A stretch of 55,157 nucleotides of DNA from an uncultured Alphaproteobacteria bacterium (lineage in GTDB: Bacteria > Pseudomonadota > Alphaproteobacteria > HIMB59 > GCA-002718135). Location of the stretch: the NCBI GenBank assembly GCA_902519435.1, contig CABYKC010000004.1, positions 1 through 55,157 on the forward strand, in the 5' to 3' direction. Position numbers and translations under genes: made by a program. How positions within the stretch are numbered: the first letter of the stretch is position 1; each line of letters opens with the position of its first letter. The notes beneath the pieces were generated by a model, which did not search any database, was not told the DNA's origin, and saw only the letters and a program-made list of their open reading frames with translations. Shown here piece after piece: positions 34,150 through 43,034 of this stretch.

Positions 34150-35298
34150 TTATAAATCACCTTTAAAAGCGTTAATATACATTTTTAAAAAATCTTCTGC
34201 ATTAACTGGTATAGGATTTGTACTTGTGGAAGGATCATTAAAAGCCATTAAACTCATTTTTTCTAAATTTTTGTCATCATCAATTATTTCACTTAAAGTA
34301 TGAGGAATATTTAAATTAGATCTGAGCTCTAAAATCCAATCCATAAAATTATTAAATGTTGCTGATTTTAAATTTATATATCTTGCAATATCAATAATTT
34401 TTTCTTCAATACCTTTTTTATTATATTGTAAAACATATGGCATAAAAACTGCATTAGTTAATCCATGATGTGTATTATAAATTGCACCAACAGGATGACT
34501 TAAAGAATGAATAGCGCCTAAACCTTTCTGGAAAGCTATTGAGCCCATAGATGAAGATGCTAGCATATGCGATCTAGCTTCTAGATTTGATCCATCATTA
34601 AAAGCAAGAACAAGATTATTTTTTACTAATCTAATTCCCTCTATTGCAATACCTTGCGAATAAGGATGAAAAATATTCGACAAATATGCTTCTAAGCAAT
34701 GAGCTAGTGCATCCATTCCTGTAAAGGCTGTTAGATTTGCGGGGAGTGGAATAGTCAAATTTGGATCAAGGATAACAATTGAAGGAAGCATTTTTGGATG
34801 AAAAATTATTTTTTTTTCTTGTGTTTGTTCGTTAGTAAAGACTGATGCTCTCCCTGTTTCAGAGCCAGTACCGGCTGTAGTAGGTAAAGCAATTATAGGA
34901 AAAATTGAATCTGCATTAGCTCTAGTCCACCAGTCACCAATATCTTCAAAATCCCAGATTGGTCTTTCTTGCTTGGCCATGAATGCAATTGCCTTTCCTG
35001 TATCCATACCCGAGCCTCCCCCAACAGCTATTACTCCATCATGATTATTTTCATTAAATGCTTTAACACCATCTTCAACATTTTTACCTGTAGGATTTGA
35101 TTTAACATCACTAAAAACAATTGCCTGTTTATCTAAACAATCATTTACCTTATTAATAATGTTTGTTTTTAAAATTCCATTATCAGTAACAATTAATGGT
35201 TTTTGAATATTTAATTCTTCACAGGCTTTTTGTATTTCTATTATTCTATCAACACCAAACCAGATTGTAGTAGGATAATTCCAATTTATATTTTCCAT
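34150..35298 (-). CDS. Iron-containing alcohol dehydrogenase
   Basis: A 382-residue group III (iron-dependent) alcohol dehydrogenase. The nucleotide motif GVIAVGGGSGMDTGKAIAF is near residue 90, followed by LPTTAGTGSETGRASVF. The metal-binding region has DALAHCLEAYLS and HPVGAIYNTHHGLTNAVFMP. It is the last gene of a GS-ALDH-ADH operon, 4 bases after the aldehyde dehydrogenase. This suggests an alcohol-to-aldehyde-to-acid sequence, possibly on a gamma-glutamylated amino alcohol. Precise specificity is unknown. Confidence 0.9.
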   Translation of the reverse strand: MENINWNYPTTIWFGVDRIIEIQKACEELNIQKPLIVTDNGILKTNIINKVNDCLDKQAIVFSDVKSNPTGKNVEDGVKAFNENNHDGVIAVGGGSGMDTGKAIAFMAKQERPIWDFEDIGDWWTRANADSIFPIIALPTTAGTGSETGRASVFTNEQTQEKKIIFHPKMLPSIVILDPNLTIPLPANLTAFTGMDALAHCLEAYLSNIFHPYSQGIAIEGIRLVKNNLVLAFNDGSNLEARSHMLASSSMGSIAFQKGLGAIHSLSHPVGAIYNTHHGLTNAVFMPYVLQYNKKGIEEKIIDIARYINLKSATFNNFMDWILELRSNLNIPHTLSEIIDDDKNLEKMSLMAFNDPSTSTNPIPVNAEDFLKMYINAFKGDL

Positions 35299-35302
35299 AA
35301 TC

Positions 35303-36679
35303 TTAAATATTTCTAATATGATAACTTTTTGCTCTCGTTAAATGATCAAATCCTAGAACAGATAAAGTAACACCAATTCCAGTATCTTTTACACCGGTCC
35401 ATGCTAAGCCGGGATCTAAGTAATCACATCTATTCATAAAAAAAGTTCCTGTCTCAACATTTTTTCCAAAATTTTCTGCAAAAGACTTATCATTTGTCCA
35501 AATACTTGCTGTTAATCCATAAGAACTATCATTCATTAGAGATAAAGCTTCATTTTCATTTTCTACTTTCATTATCCCTACCGAAGGGCCAAATATTTCT
35601 TCCATCATGTATTTCATCGAATGATCGACATTGATGAGTGCACTAGGGCTTACATAACAATTATTACCATCATCTATATTAAATTTTTTGTTATCTATAA
35701 TATTCTTTCCACCTTGACTAATTGCGTTGTTAACTTCAGATCTAATATTATTTGCAGCAGATTGCTTCACTACTGGACCTAAATTTGTCTCCGTCTCTAA
35801 TGGATTTCCTAAAACATATTTCTCAGTTACATCTTTAAATTTTTCTACAAATGTGTTGTATATTTTTTTATCAACATAAATTCTTTCAATACCACAACAA
35901 GATTGGCCAGAATTGAAGTATGATCCATCAACTAAATTTTCAACAGCATGATCTAAGTCACAATCAGCTCTAACATAAGCAGGATCTTTTCCACCTAACT
36001 CTAAACCAGCACCAATAAATCTAGTGCCTATAGATTTTTTTATTTGTTTTCCTCCACTTACAGAACCTGTAAATAAAACATGATTAATTCTTGAATCTGA
36101 AATTATTCTTGATGTTTGATCATGATCTAAATGTAAATACTGAAAAATATTTTTAGGTAATGAAGATTGTTTAGCTGCCTCATATAATTCTTCAGCACAG
36201 AGTGGGGTTTGAGAAGAATGTTTTAATATAACTGCATTACCGGCAAGTAAACTTGGTACAATTGAATTAACAGAAGTGTTGAAAGGGTAATTCCATGGCG
36301 CAATTACAAATATAGTTCCTAGTGGTTCTTTTTTTATATAATTATCAAATTCATCATTTTTAATTGAAACAACTCTTGATAATGCTCTATCAGCATTTTC
36401 AATCATATAACGAGCTCTTTCTTCAAAACCTCGCATCTCTCCTGGGCACTGTGCTATAGGTCTGCCTATTTGCTTACATAAATTACTAGAAACATCCTTA
36501 TTTTTTAAAAATATTTCTACAAAATTTAAAACTGACTTTTTTCTTTCTTCTAGAGATATATTTTTCCAATGCTCTCTTACAGAATAGGAATTACTGAGAC
36601 TTTTTTCAATATCTTCTTCGGTTGCATATTCTCTTTTAACTAAGACGGAATTGTCTATTGGAGTAATAGTCTCAAACAT
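35303..36679 (-). CDS. NAD(P)-dependent aldehyde dehydrogenase
   Basis: A 458-residue aldehyde dehydrogenase. The catalytic glutamate lies in GAGLELGGKDPAY (near residue 230), the catalytic cysteine in YFNSGQSCCGIERIYV (near 265), and the proton-relay region WNYPFNTSVNS near 130. A GPSVGIMKVENENEAL segment marks the C-terminal third. It is between the glutamine-synthetase homologue (gap of 9 bases) and the iron-dependent alcohol dehydrogenase (gap of 4). It would oxidise the aldehyde made by one of its partners. Confidence 0.9.
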   Translation of the reverse strand: MFETITPIDNSVLVKREYATEEDIEKSLSNSYSVREHWKNISLEERKKSVLNFVEIFLKNKDVSSNLCKQIGRPIAQCPGEMRGFEERARYMIENADRALSRVVSIKNDEFDNYIKKEPLGTIFVIAPWNYPFNTSVNSIVPSLLAGNAVILKHSSQTPLCAEELYEAAKQSSLPKNIFQYLHLDHDQTSRIISDSRINHVLFTGSVSGGKQIKKSIGTRFIGAGLELGGKDPAYVRADCDLDHAVENLVDGSYFNSGQSCCGIERIYVDKKIYNTFVEKFKDVTEKYVLGNPLETETNLGPVVKQSAANNIRSEVNNAISQGGKNIIDNKKFNIDDGNNCYVSPSALINVDHSMKYMMEEIFGPSVGIMKVENENEALSLMNDSSYGLTASIWTNDKSFAENFGKNVETGTFFMNRCDYLDPGLAWTGVKDTGIGVTLSVLGFDHLTRAKSYHIRNI

Positions 36680-36688
36680 TTAGTAAAA

Positions 36689-38047
36689 TTAGCCTCGTTC
36701 GAAATATCTTCTTAATTGCCAATCATTAACTGCACCATCATAATCTTTTTGCTCCCATTCAGCAGCATGGATATAATGATCAAGTACATCTTGTGGAAAT
36801 ATCTCTTTTAAAAATTTAGATTTTTTAGCAAGTTGGATTGCTTCGTTAAGTGTTTTAGGAACTTCATTTACTTTTTTCTCATATATATTCCCTGAATAAG
36901 GTTTATCTAACTTAAGTTTATTTTTAATACCGTATAACCCAGCACCAACTAAAGCTGCAAAAGAAAGATAAGGATTAACATCCGCTCCTGGGACTCGACA
37001 TTCAATTCTTATGGATGATCCATGACCAGCTAATCTAAACCCAGCAGTACGATTATCAATGCCCCAAACAGATTTTGTAGGAGCAAATGATCCATCTTGA
37101 AATCTTTTATAAGAATTAATATTTGGTGCCAAAAAAATTGAAATATCTGGTAATAATTTAATTTGTCCCGCAAGATAACTTTTAAAAATATCAGACATTC
37201 CATATTTATCCTTAGGGTTATAAAAAATATTTTTCTTTGTTTTCTTATCGAATAAAGAGTTATGAATATGACATGAACTTCCACAAACTTCTTTGTTATA
37301 TTTAGCCATAAAGGTTACGGCTTTGTTATGTTTATAAGCAATTTCTTTTGTCGCATTTTTAATTAAAATATGATTGTCAGCCATGTTTAAAGCATCGGAA
37401 AAAACAACATTGATTTCTTCTTGTCCTGGAGCTGCTTCACCCTTTGAACATTCTACATAAATACCACTATCTAGAAGAGAATTCCTTAATTCCTGCATCA
37501 CATCCTCTTCTTTCGTAGTTTGGAAAATCATATAATCTTCAATATACCAAGAAGACTCTTTAAGTTTTGTATAATTATTATTATGAATTTCTTCATAAGT
37601 TTGATTAAAAAGAAAAAATTCTAATTCTGAACCAACCATAGATTGAAATCCCATATTGTCTGCCTTAGCTAAAACATCTTTTAATATCTGTCTTGTTGAA
37701 TGAATAAGTGGTTTTTTTCCTGAATGATCTAAACAATCACATATTACTATAGCTGTTTTATTTAACCAATTTGCTATCTTTATCGTTTTGAGATCTGGAA
37801 TTACAGTCATATCACCATAACCCGTTTCCCATGAAGAAGATTTATATCCGGGTACAGTAAACATATCCATATCGACGGTATAGAGATAATCACACATATG
37901 CGTTTCTTTATAGACATAATCAATAAAAGCTTTTCCAGTAACTCTTTTACCATTTAGTCTACCTTGCATATCTGATACGCAAACTAAAACTGTATCTATT
38001 TCTTTTTTTGTTATTAGTTTTTTTAACTGATTAAATGTAATGCTCAT
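36689..38047 (-). CDS. Glutamine synthetase family protein, gamma-glutamylamine synthetase-like (PuuA-like)
   Basis: A 452-residue glutamine-synthetase homologue that would ligate glutamate to an amine with ATP. The N-terminal beta-grasp part is followed by catalytic-domain segments MVGSELEFFLFN (near residue 138), GEAAPGQEEINVVFSDAL, GSSCHIHNSLFD with catalytic histidine, and the DNRTAGFRLAG / IECRVPGADVNPYL arginine region near 330. It lacks the adenylylation-site context of GlnA. Neighbours (aldehyde dehydrogenases, DadA-like flavoprotein, Pot-type importer) match the Puu pathway for putrescine or related amines. It is divergent from an aldehyde dehydrogenase with an inverted repeat in between. 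Confidence 0.88.
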   Translation of the reverse strand: MSITFNQLKKLITKKEIDTVLVCVSDMQGRLNGKRVTGKAFIDYVYKETHMCDYLYTVDMDMFTVPGYKSSSWETGYGDMTVIPDLKTIKIANWLNKTAIVICDCLDHSGKKPLIHSTRQILKDVLAKADNMGFQSMVGSELEFFLFNQTYEEIHNNNYTKLKESSWYIEDYMIFQTTKEEDVMQELRNSLLDSGIYVECSKGEAAPGQEEINVVFSDALNMADNHILIKNATKEIAYKHNKAVTFMAKYNKEVCGSSCHIHNSLFDKKTKKNIFYNPKDKYGMSDIFKSYLAGQIKLLPDISIFLAPNINSYKRFQDGSFAPTKSVWGIDNRTAGFRLAGHGSSIRIECRVPGADVNPYLSFAALVGAGLYGIKNKLKLDKPYSGNIYEKKVNEVPKTLNEAIQLAKKSKFLKEIFPQDVLDHYIHAAEWEQKDYDGAVNDWQLRRYFERG

Positions 38048-38067
38048 GTTTCTTAAAATTAAATTTG

Positions 38068-38092
38068 TATCATTTTCATATCCTAAATGATA
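38068..38092. promoter_or_regulatory. Inverted repeat in divergent GS/aldehyde dehydrogenase promoter region
   Basis: Arms tatcattt and aaatgata, 8 bp and perfect, are separated by 9 bases in the 84-base gap between the two divergent genes. The central position is suited to a dimeric repressor controlling both directions. AT-rich inverted repeats arise easily in this genome, so the evidence is moderate. Confidence 0.4.
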
Positions 38093-38131
38093 AAGAATGA
38101 AATAAAAATAATTAATTAAAAAACGCAGAAA

Positions 38132-39565
38132 ATGGAAAAATATAAGAATTTTATAAATAATAAATGGATTGAAAGTGAGTCCAAAGAAACAATAAAGGTT
38201 GATGATCCTTCAAATGGTAAAATTATTGGCGAAATTTCATGTGCAAAAAAAAATGAAGTTGATCTTGCGGTTGAAGCAGCTAAAAATTCTTACAACAGCA
38301 GAGTACTTGTTGATATGCCTTTGCTTTCAAGAGCGAAACTAATGAGAAAAATTGCAGAAGAGACAAGAAATGTTTCAAAAGAAGGTGGTGAGCTTCTTTG
38401 TTATGAAAATGGAAAAAATATCGCTTCAGCAATTAAAGAATTCAATGATGTAGCAGATATGTTTGATTATTATGCAGGCTTAACAGATAAACTTGAGGGT
38501 AAAACAATACCTGTTGCAAAAAATGTTTTTGATTACACAGTTTTAGAACCATTTGGTGTATCAGCACATGTTGTGCCATGGAATTTTCCATTATCAATGA
38601 TTGGAAGATCACTGTCATGTTCTTTTGCTACAGGAAATTCAACAATTATAAAAACTGCAGAATTAACTCCTTTGTCCGCAACAATTTTTGCTAAAGCAAT
38701 ACAAAATGCTGGTGTTCCAGAAGGACTTATTAACATAATTTGTGGATATGGAAATGAAGCAGGATCTTATCTTGTATCTCATGAAGATGTAAATCACGTA
38801 GTTTTTACAGGTTCAATCGCAACTGGAAAAAAGATACTTCATGCTTGTGCAGACAAAGCTATTCCTGCTGTAGTTGAATTAGGCGGTAAGTCAGCTGGTA
38901 TTGTTTACCCTGATGCTGATTTAAATGAAGTTCTAGAAAGTGCACGTTCAGGAATTTTTAGTGTTGCTGGTCAAATATGTACAGCGATGTCTAGATTGGT
39001 AGTTCATAAATCAATCAAAGATGAGTTAGTAGATAAGCTTGTTGATATGAGTAAATCGTTAAAAATTGGACCTGGTATAGAAAAAGATACAGACCTAACT
39101 CCAGTTATATCAGAAAATCAGCTTCAAAAAGTTGAAGGTTATGCAAGATCAGGAATCCAAGAAGGTGCAGAAGCGGCATATGGAGGAAAAAGATTAGAAC
39201 GTGATGGATATTTTATGGAACCAACAGTTCTAAACAATGTTAAACAAAGTATGACTGTAGCTAGAGAAGAAATTTTTGGTCCGGTACTCTCAGTTCTTGA
39301 ATATGAAGATCAAGAAGAAGCAATTGATATTGCGAATGATACTGAGTATGGTTTAGGTGCTGGAGTTTTTACAAAAGATCTTAAAAAAGCATCTTGGACT
39401 GCAAGCAAATTAGAAGCTGGTCAAGTATATGTAAACAAATGGTTTACCGGAAATCATGCAACTCCATTTGGAGGTTATAAACAATCAGGATATAGCCGTG
39501 AAAAAGGAGTAGATGGACTTAAATCTTATCTTCAAGTCAAAAATGTTGGAATTAGTTTAGGTTAA
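38132..39565 (+). CDS. NAD(P)-dependent aldehyde dehydrogenase (PuuC/BetB-like)
   Basis: A 477-residue aldehyde dehydrogenase. It has the proton-relay region VVPWNFPLSMIGRSL near residue 148, the catalytic glutamate in AVVELGGKSAGIV (near 250) and the catalytic cysteine in VAGQICTAMSRLVV (near 285). The C-terminal KQSGYSREKGVDGLKSYLQVK is typical of amine-derived aldehyde dehydrogenases such as gamma-glutamyl-aminoaldehyde or betaine aldehyde dehydrogenases. It is divergent from the GS homologue. Its stop overlaps the convergent DadA-like gene by 4 bases. Confidence 0.9.
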   Translation: MEKYKNFINNKWIESESKETIKVDDPSNGKIIGEISCAKKNEVDLAVEAAKNSYNSRVLVDMPLLSRAKLMRKIAEETRNVSKEGGELLCYENGKNIASAIKEFNDVADMFDYYAGLTDKLEGKTIPVAKNVFDYTVLEPFGVSAHVVPWNFPLSMIGRSLSCSFATGNSTIIKTAELTPLSATIFAKAIQNAGVPEGLINIICGYGNEAGSYLVSHEDVNHVVFTGSIATGKKILHACADKAIPAVVELGGKSAGIVYPDADLNEVLESARSGIFSVAGQICTAMSRLVVHKSIKDELVDKLVDMSKSLKIGPGIEKDTDLTPVISENQLQKVEGYARSGIQEGAEAAYGGKRLERDGYFMEPTVLNNVKQSMTVAREEIFGPVLSVLEYEDQEEAIDIANDTEYGLGAGVFTKDLKKASWTASKLEAGQVYVNKWFTGNHATPFGGYKQSGYSREKGVDGLKSYLQVKNVGISLG

Positions 39566-40791
39566 AATCGGTTAGGAGAATAAGCGCCAATATCTATATT
39601 TGGCAATTGATCTTTTGATAAACTATCAATAATTTTTCCTGTAACAGCCCCTAAAGTCCAGCCAATATGTTGATGTCCAAAAGCATAAATGACATTATTA
39701 TTTTTGCGAGACTTTCCAATAACAGGTAATGAGTCTGGTAAGGTAGGCCTTCTCCCCATCCAGGTTGATTTCACTTCTTTCAATTGGGGTAAAACCTTTC
39801 TTGATTGTCTCTCTATCATTTTAAGACGTTTTTTATTAGGTGGTTTATTTAAACCTGCTATTTCAACTGTACCAGCAGCTCTTATACCATCATGAATTTG
39901 TATTAAATAAAATCCAGATTCAGACCAAGCAACGGGACGACTTATTAATTTCTCATCAGTTTCAAATAAAAGGTGATATCCTCTTTCGGTATCAAGAGGG
40001 AATTTATCTCCAAGCTTATTTGCAATTTGATTGGACCAAGCACCAGCACTTACAATTATTTTATCAAAATAAAGTTTTTTATTTTCTAAAAATAATTCAA
40101 TATTTTTTTCTTTCTGCGTTAAATTTTTTATATTTTGATCTATATAAATACCACCTAATTCTAAAAACTTTTCAAAAATTTTAGTACTTATTGCTAAAGG
40201 ATTTGTTGTGTGTCTCGATCCAGTGAAGACTTGCCCAGAATAATAAACATCAGCTAAATTTGGTTCTAATTCTTTAACTTCATCTTTATTTAAGTTTCTT
40301 ACTTTAACGTTATTATTTTTTCTAATAATGTTTGCGTATTCATAATTTTCATAAGATTTTTTTGAGTCAAAAAGATAAAGATTTTCTTCATATTTAATAT
40401 ATTCTTTTACATTTACATCTTGAAAAATTTCATCGTAAGATATTTGCGAGTGTTTTAAAAGGTTGGTTAGAGAGTTTGCTATTTCATTAACTTTTTCTTT
40501 TTTACAATTTTTTAAAAAACTTATTGCCCAAGGCAAGTTCTTTAAAATATAAAAAAAATCAACTGCCAAAGGTCCATCTTTTCTTAAAAGCATTGATGGT
40601 ATATCCCAAATCAATCCATGATAATTTACAGGAACATTTGCATAGTCTGCAAAAGTACAAGCATGCCCAAAACTTGTCATTGAACCAGGCTGCTCCCTGT
40701 CAATTAAAGTTACATTAAATCCAGATTTTTTTAAAAAATATGCGCTACATATACCAACTATACCAGCACCAATAACAGCAATGTTCTTCAC
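39562..40791 (-). CDS. FAD-dependent amine/D-amino-acid oxidoreductase (DadA-like)
   Basis: A DAO-family flavoprotein of 409 residues from the chosen GTG at 40791, which lies 4 bases after the permease stop and directly starts the FAD-binding strand (KNIAVIGAGIVGICSAYFLKKSG). An upstream ATG at 40848 would overlap the permease gene by 53 bases and add 19 residues lacking a family match. Family segments include GSMTSFGHACTFADYANVP and WMGRRPTLPDSLPVIGKSRK, FGHQHIGWTLGAVTGK near the C-terminus. It closes the PotADBC operon and would oxidise a transported D-amino acid, secondary amine or gamma-glutamylamine. Confidence 0.87.
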   Translation of the reverse strand: MKNIAVIGAGIVGICSAYFLKKSGFNVTLIDREQPGSMTSFGHACTFADYANVPVNYHGLIWDIPSMLLRKDGPLAVDFFYILKNLPWAISFLKNCKKEKVNEIANSLTNLLKHSQISYDEIFQDVNVKEYIKYEENLYLFDSKKSYENYEYANIIRKNNNVKVRNLNKDEVKELEPNLADVYYSGQVFTGSRHTTNPLAISTKIFEKFLELGGIYIDQNIKNLTQKEKNIELFLENKKLYFDKIIVSAGAWSNQIANKLGDKFPLDTERGYHLLFETDEKLISRPVAWSESGFYLIQIHDGIRAAGTVEIAGLNKPPNKKRLKMIERQSRKVLPQLKEVKSTWMGRRPTLPDSLPVIGKSRKNNNVIYAFGHQHIGWTLGAVTGKIIDSLSKDQLPNIDIGAYSPNRF

Positions 40792-40795
40792 TGTT

Positions 40796-41692
40796 CTATC
40801 GAGCTTTAATACCTCTGAGTTTTTCAGATCTTCTTCTAAGTACTTCAACTGTAGTTAATAAGAATATAGAAAGAAGTACTAAACATGTAGCCATACATAA
40901 AATAACAGGACTTATTTCTTGTCGTATGCCGGCCCACATTTGTTTTGGAATAGTTAACTGATCAATACTTGCCATAAACATAACTATAACGACTTCATCA
41001 AAGGATGTAATAAAAGCAAATAAAGCGCCTGATATAATACCTGGTAAAATCAACGGCATAATGACTTTAAAAAATGTTCTCATTGGTTTAGCACCTAAGC
41101 TTTGTGCTGCTTTTACCATATTCATATCAAAACCAACTAATGTTGCCGTTACAGTAATTACTACAAAGGGTGTAGCAAGAGCAACGTGTGCAAGAATTAC
41201 ACCTGTGAAAGTATAAACAAGATTTATTCTTGCATAGAAGAAGAACATTCCTGCAGCTGTTATAATTAGTGGAACGATCATTGGTGAAATTAAGATTGCC
41301 ATTATCAAACCTTTATATGGCATGTGAGGCCTGCTTAATCCTAATGCGGCTAATGTGCCTAAGGCCGTAGCAATAACAGTTGCTATGATACCGATATAAA
41401 AACTATTTACTGTACCTTTCATCCATTTTGTTGAACAAGGAACAGTAGAGGAAACAACATCAGCACTACAATCACCAATCATATTTCTATACCATCTAAT
41501 TGACCATGCTTCTGGATCAGGAGGCCATGCAAGCATTCCTTCGGTAAAAACCATAAAAGGAGAAACACTAAAAGATATTGGAATAATTGCAAATAGTGGT
41601 GCTATTAAAAAAAAGAAAACTACCGTACAAAAAAATAAGTAAAAATAATAGTAAGTTTTTTGAACTGGTGATGCGTAACTTGGGAGAGCCAT
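40796..41692 (-). CDS. Polyamine-type ABC transporter permease (PotC-like)
   Basis: A 298-residue inner-membrane permease with about six helices. The first is YYYFYLFFCTVVFFFLIAPLFAI. The EAA loop NMVKAAQSLGAKPMRTFFKVIMPL is near residues 190-213. A short periplasmic insert with two cysteines (GDCSADVVSSTVPCS) sits before the second helix. It follows the PotB-like gene by 4 bases and would pair with it as the channel of the Pot-type importer. Cargo could be putrescine, spermidine or another amine. Confidence 0.9.
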   Translation of the reverse strand: MALPSYASPVQKTYYYFYLFFCTVVFFFLIAPLFAIIPISFSVSPFMVFTEGMLAWPPDPEAWSIRWYRNMIGDCSADVVSSTVPCSTKWMKGTVNSFYIGIIATVIATALGTLAALGLSRPHMPYKGLIMAILISPMIVPLIITAAGMFFFYARINLVYTFTGVILAHVALATPFVVITVTATLVGFDMNMVKAAQSLGAKPMRTFFKVIMPLILPGIISGALFAFITSFDEVVIVMFMASIDQLTIPKQMWAGIRQEISPVILCMATCLVLLSIFLLTTVEVLRRRSEKLRGIKAR

Positions 41693-41696
41693 ACTA

Positions 41697-42974
41697 TTAT
41701 CCTAACTTTATGTTATCTATTCCGACAATTTTATTGTAAAGCCAATAGAAGATCAGCATTATACCAAGAAGTATAGCGCCAAGAGCAGCACACAATCCCC
41801 AGTTAAGTGTTGTTTTTAAATGATAAGCAATCCAACTCCCAATCAATTTACCATCTTTTCCGCCAACTAATTCAGGTGTTATAAAATACCCAATGGCAAG
41901 TACAAAAACCAATAAACCACCAGCACTTATACCAGGAATAGTCTGAGGTAAGTAAACTCGCAAAAATGCAGTTACAGGTTTTGCTCCTAAATTTTGAGCA
42001 GCTCTCATGTGGCTTTTTGGAATAACCCTCATTACACTGTACAAAGGTAAAATCATAAATGGTAATAAAATTTGAGTCATTGCTATTAATGTTCCAACTT
42101 CATTATAAACCATTTGTATTCGACCATCGTCGCTTATAACGCCTAGCCAAACTAAAATTCCATTTATAACTCCATTTTGTTGAAGCATTACAATCCATGC
42201 TGTTGTTCTCACAAGTAAAGAGGTCCAAAATGGAAGTAATACAAAAATCATCAGAAGATTGCTGTATCTTAGAGGTAAATTAGCTAAGAGATGAGCAACC
42301 GGGAAACCAAGAATTAAGCAAAAAATTGTTACATAGACACTGACCTTAAAAGTTCTAAGCCACGTTTTAATATACATTCTTCTTTTTTCATCTTGTAAAA
42401 CGACATCTCCTTCTTCATCAAATGTTCTATCGAGAGCATTCCAATAATAAATTGAAGATCTATCTTTTACCATTTGATTAAATGAGTACCAATAAGTTGG
42501 ATCCGCCCACAGCTTATTTATATTAATAAATGTATCTTTATAAGAAACTGGTTCTTCGCCTTTTTTTACAATTTTTTTTATTTCTCTAGTTGTTTTTTTA
42601 ATTAAACTTTTCCAACCAGATTTTGCATAATTCATTCTTGTTAAGGCTTTACCTATTTGTCTCTTGTCTCCATTGGCTAATTCAAAAAAAAGACTTTTAT
42701 ATACTTCTTCAGGTGGTAGTTCGTCAGCTCCTTTATCCCAATTTTTGTATTCATCAAAAGTATTAGGAAAAACTGAATTAATTTGACTATCATCAACGCT
42801 CCTAAGAAGCATATCTCCAATAGGCATTACAAAAGTTACAAAAATGAAAAGGAGTAAAGGAAAAACAAGAAGAAATGCACGTAGTTTATTTCTTCTTTCA
42901 GCCTTACGAAGACTTTGTTTGAGTGGAATTCCGTCTGTTGTTAATAATTCCGCTGTAGAAATAGTAACCTCCAA
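41697..42974 (-). CDS. Polyamine-type ABC transporter permease (PotB-like) with long periplasmic insert
   Basis: A permease of about 425 residues, longer than the usual 280-300. After the first membrane helix (LVFPLLLFIFVTFVMPI, about residues 36-52) comes a charged region of about 150 residues before the second helix near 212. The EAA loop HMRAAQNLGAKPVTAFLRVYLPQ is near 340. The start is uncertain. A TTG at 42974 overlaps the strong ggagg itself, whereas an ATT at 42962 lies at ideal spacing (5 bases) after it, giving 421 residues. No ATG or GTG is available. It directly follows a terminator-like hairpin. Confidence 0.88.
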   Translation of the reverse strand: MEVTISTAELLTTDGIPLKQSLRKAERRNKLRAFLLVFPLLLFIFVTFVMPIGDMLLRSVDDSQINSVFPNTFDEYKNWDKGADELPPEEVYKSLFFELANGDKRQIGKALTRMNYAKSGWKSLIKKTTREIKKIVKKGEEPVSYKDTFININKLWADPTYWYSFNQMVKDRSSIYYWNALDRTFDEEGDVVLQDEKRRMYIKTWLRTFKVSVYVTIFCLILGFPVAHLLANLPLRYSNLLMIFVLLPFWTSLLVRTTAWIVMLQQNGVINGILVWLGVISDDGRIQMVYNEVGTLIAMTQILLPFMILPLYSVMRVIPKSHMRAAQNLGAKPVTAFLRVYLPQTIPGISAGGLLVFVLAIGYFITPELVGGKDGKLIGSWIAYHLKTTLNWGLCAALGAILLGIMLIFYWLYNKIVGIDNIKLG

Positions 42975-43003
42975 ATAAAAAAGGCGAGATAATTCTCGCC
43001 TTT
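42973..43003 (-). terminator. Hairpin with T-run after the Pot-type binding-protein gene
   Basis: On the - strand a 9-bp stem (aaaggcgag / ctcgccttt, 42980-43003) with a 6-base loop is followed by further T bases, giving about seven T in a row. It lies 31 bases after the binding-protein stop and immediately before the ribosome-binding site of the PotB-like gene. It has the form of a rho-independent terminator and would probably end most transcripts after the binding protein, leaving a minority to continue into the permeases. Confidence 0.75.
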
Positions 43004-43034
43004 AGATTAAATTACAAATTTTATTTTTTCAAGC

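Noticed and set aside
39840..40184. A 114-codon open frame on the + strand opposite the DadA-like gene
   Set aside because: It lies wholly antisense to a well-supported flavoprotein gene, has biased low-complexity composition and no family likeness.
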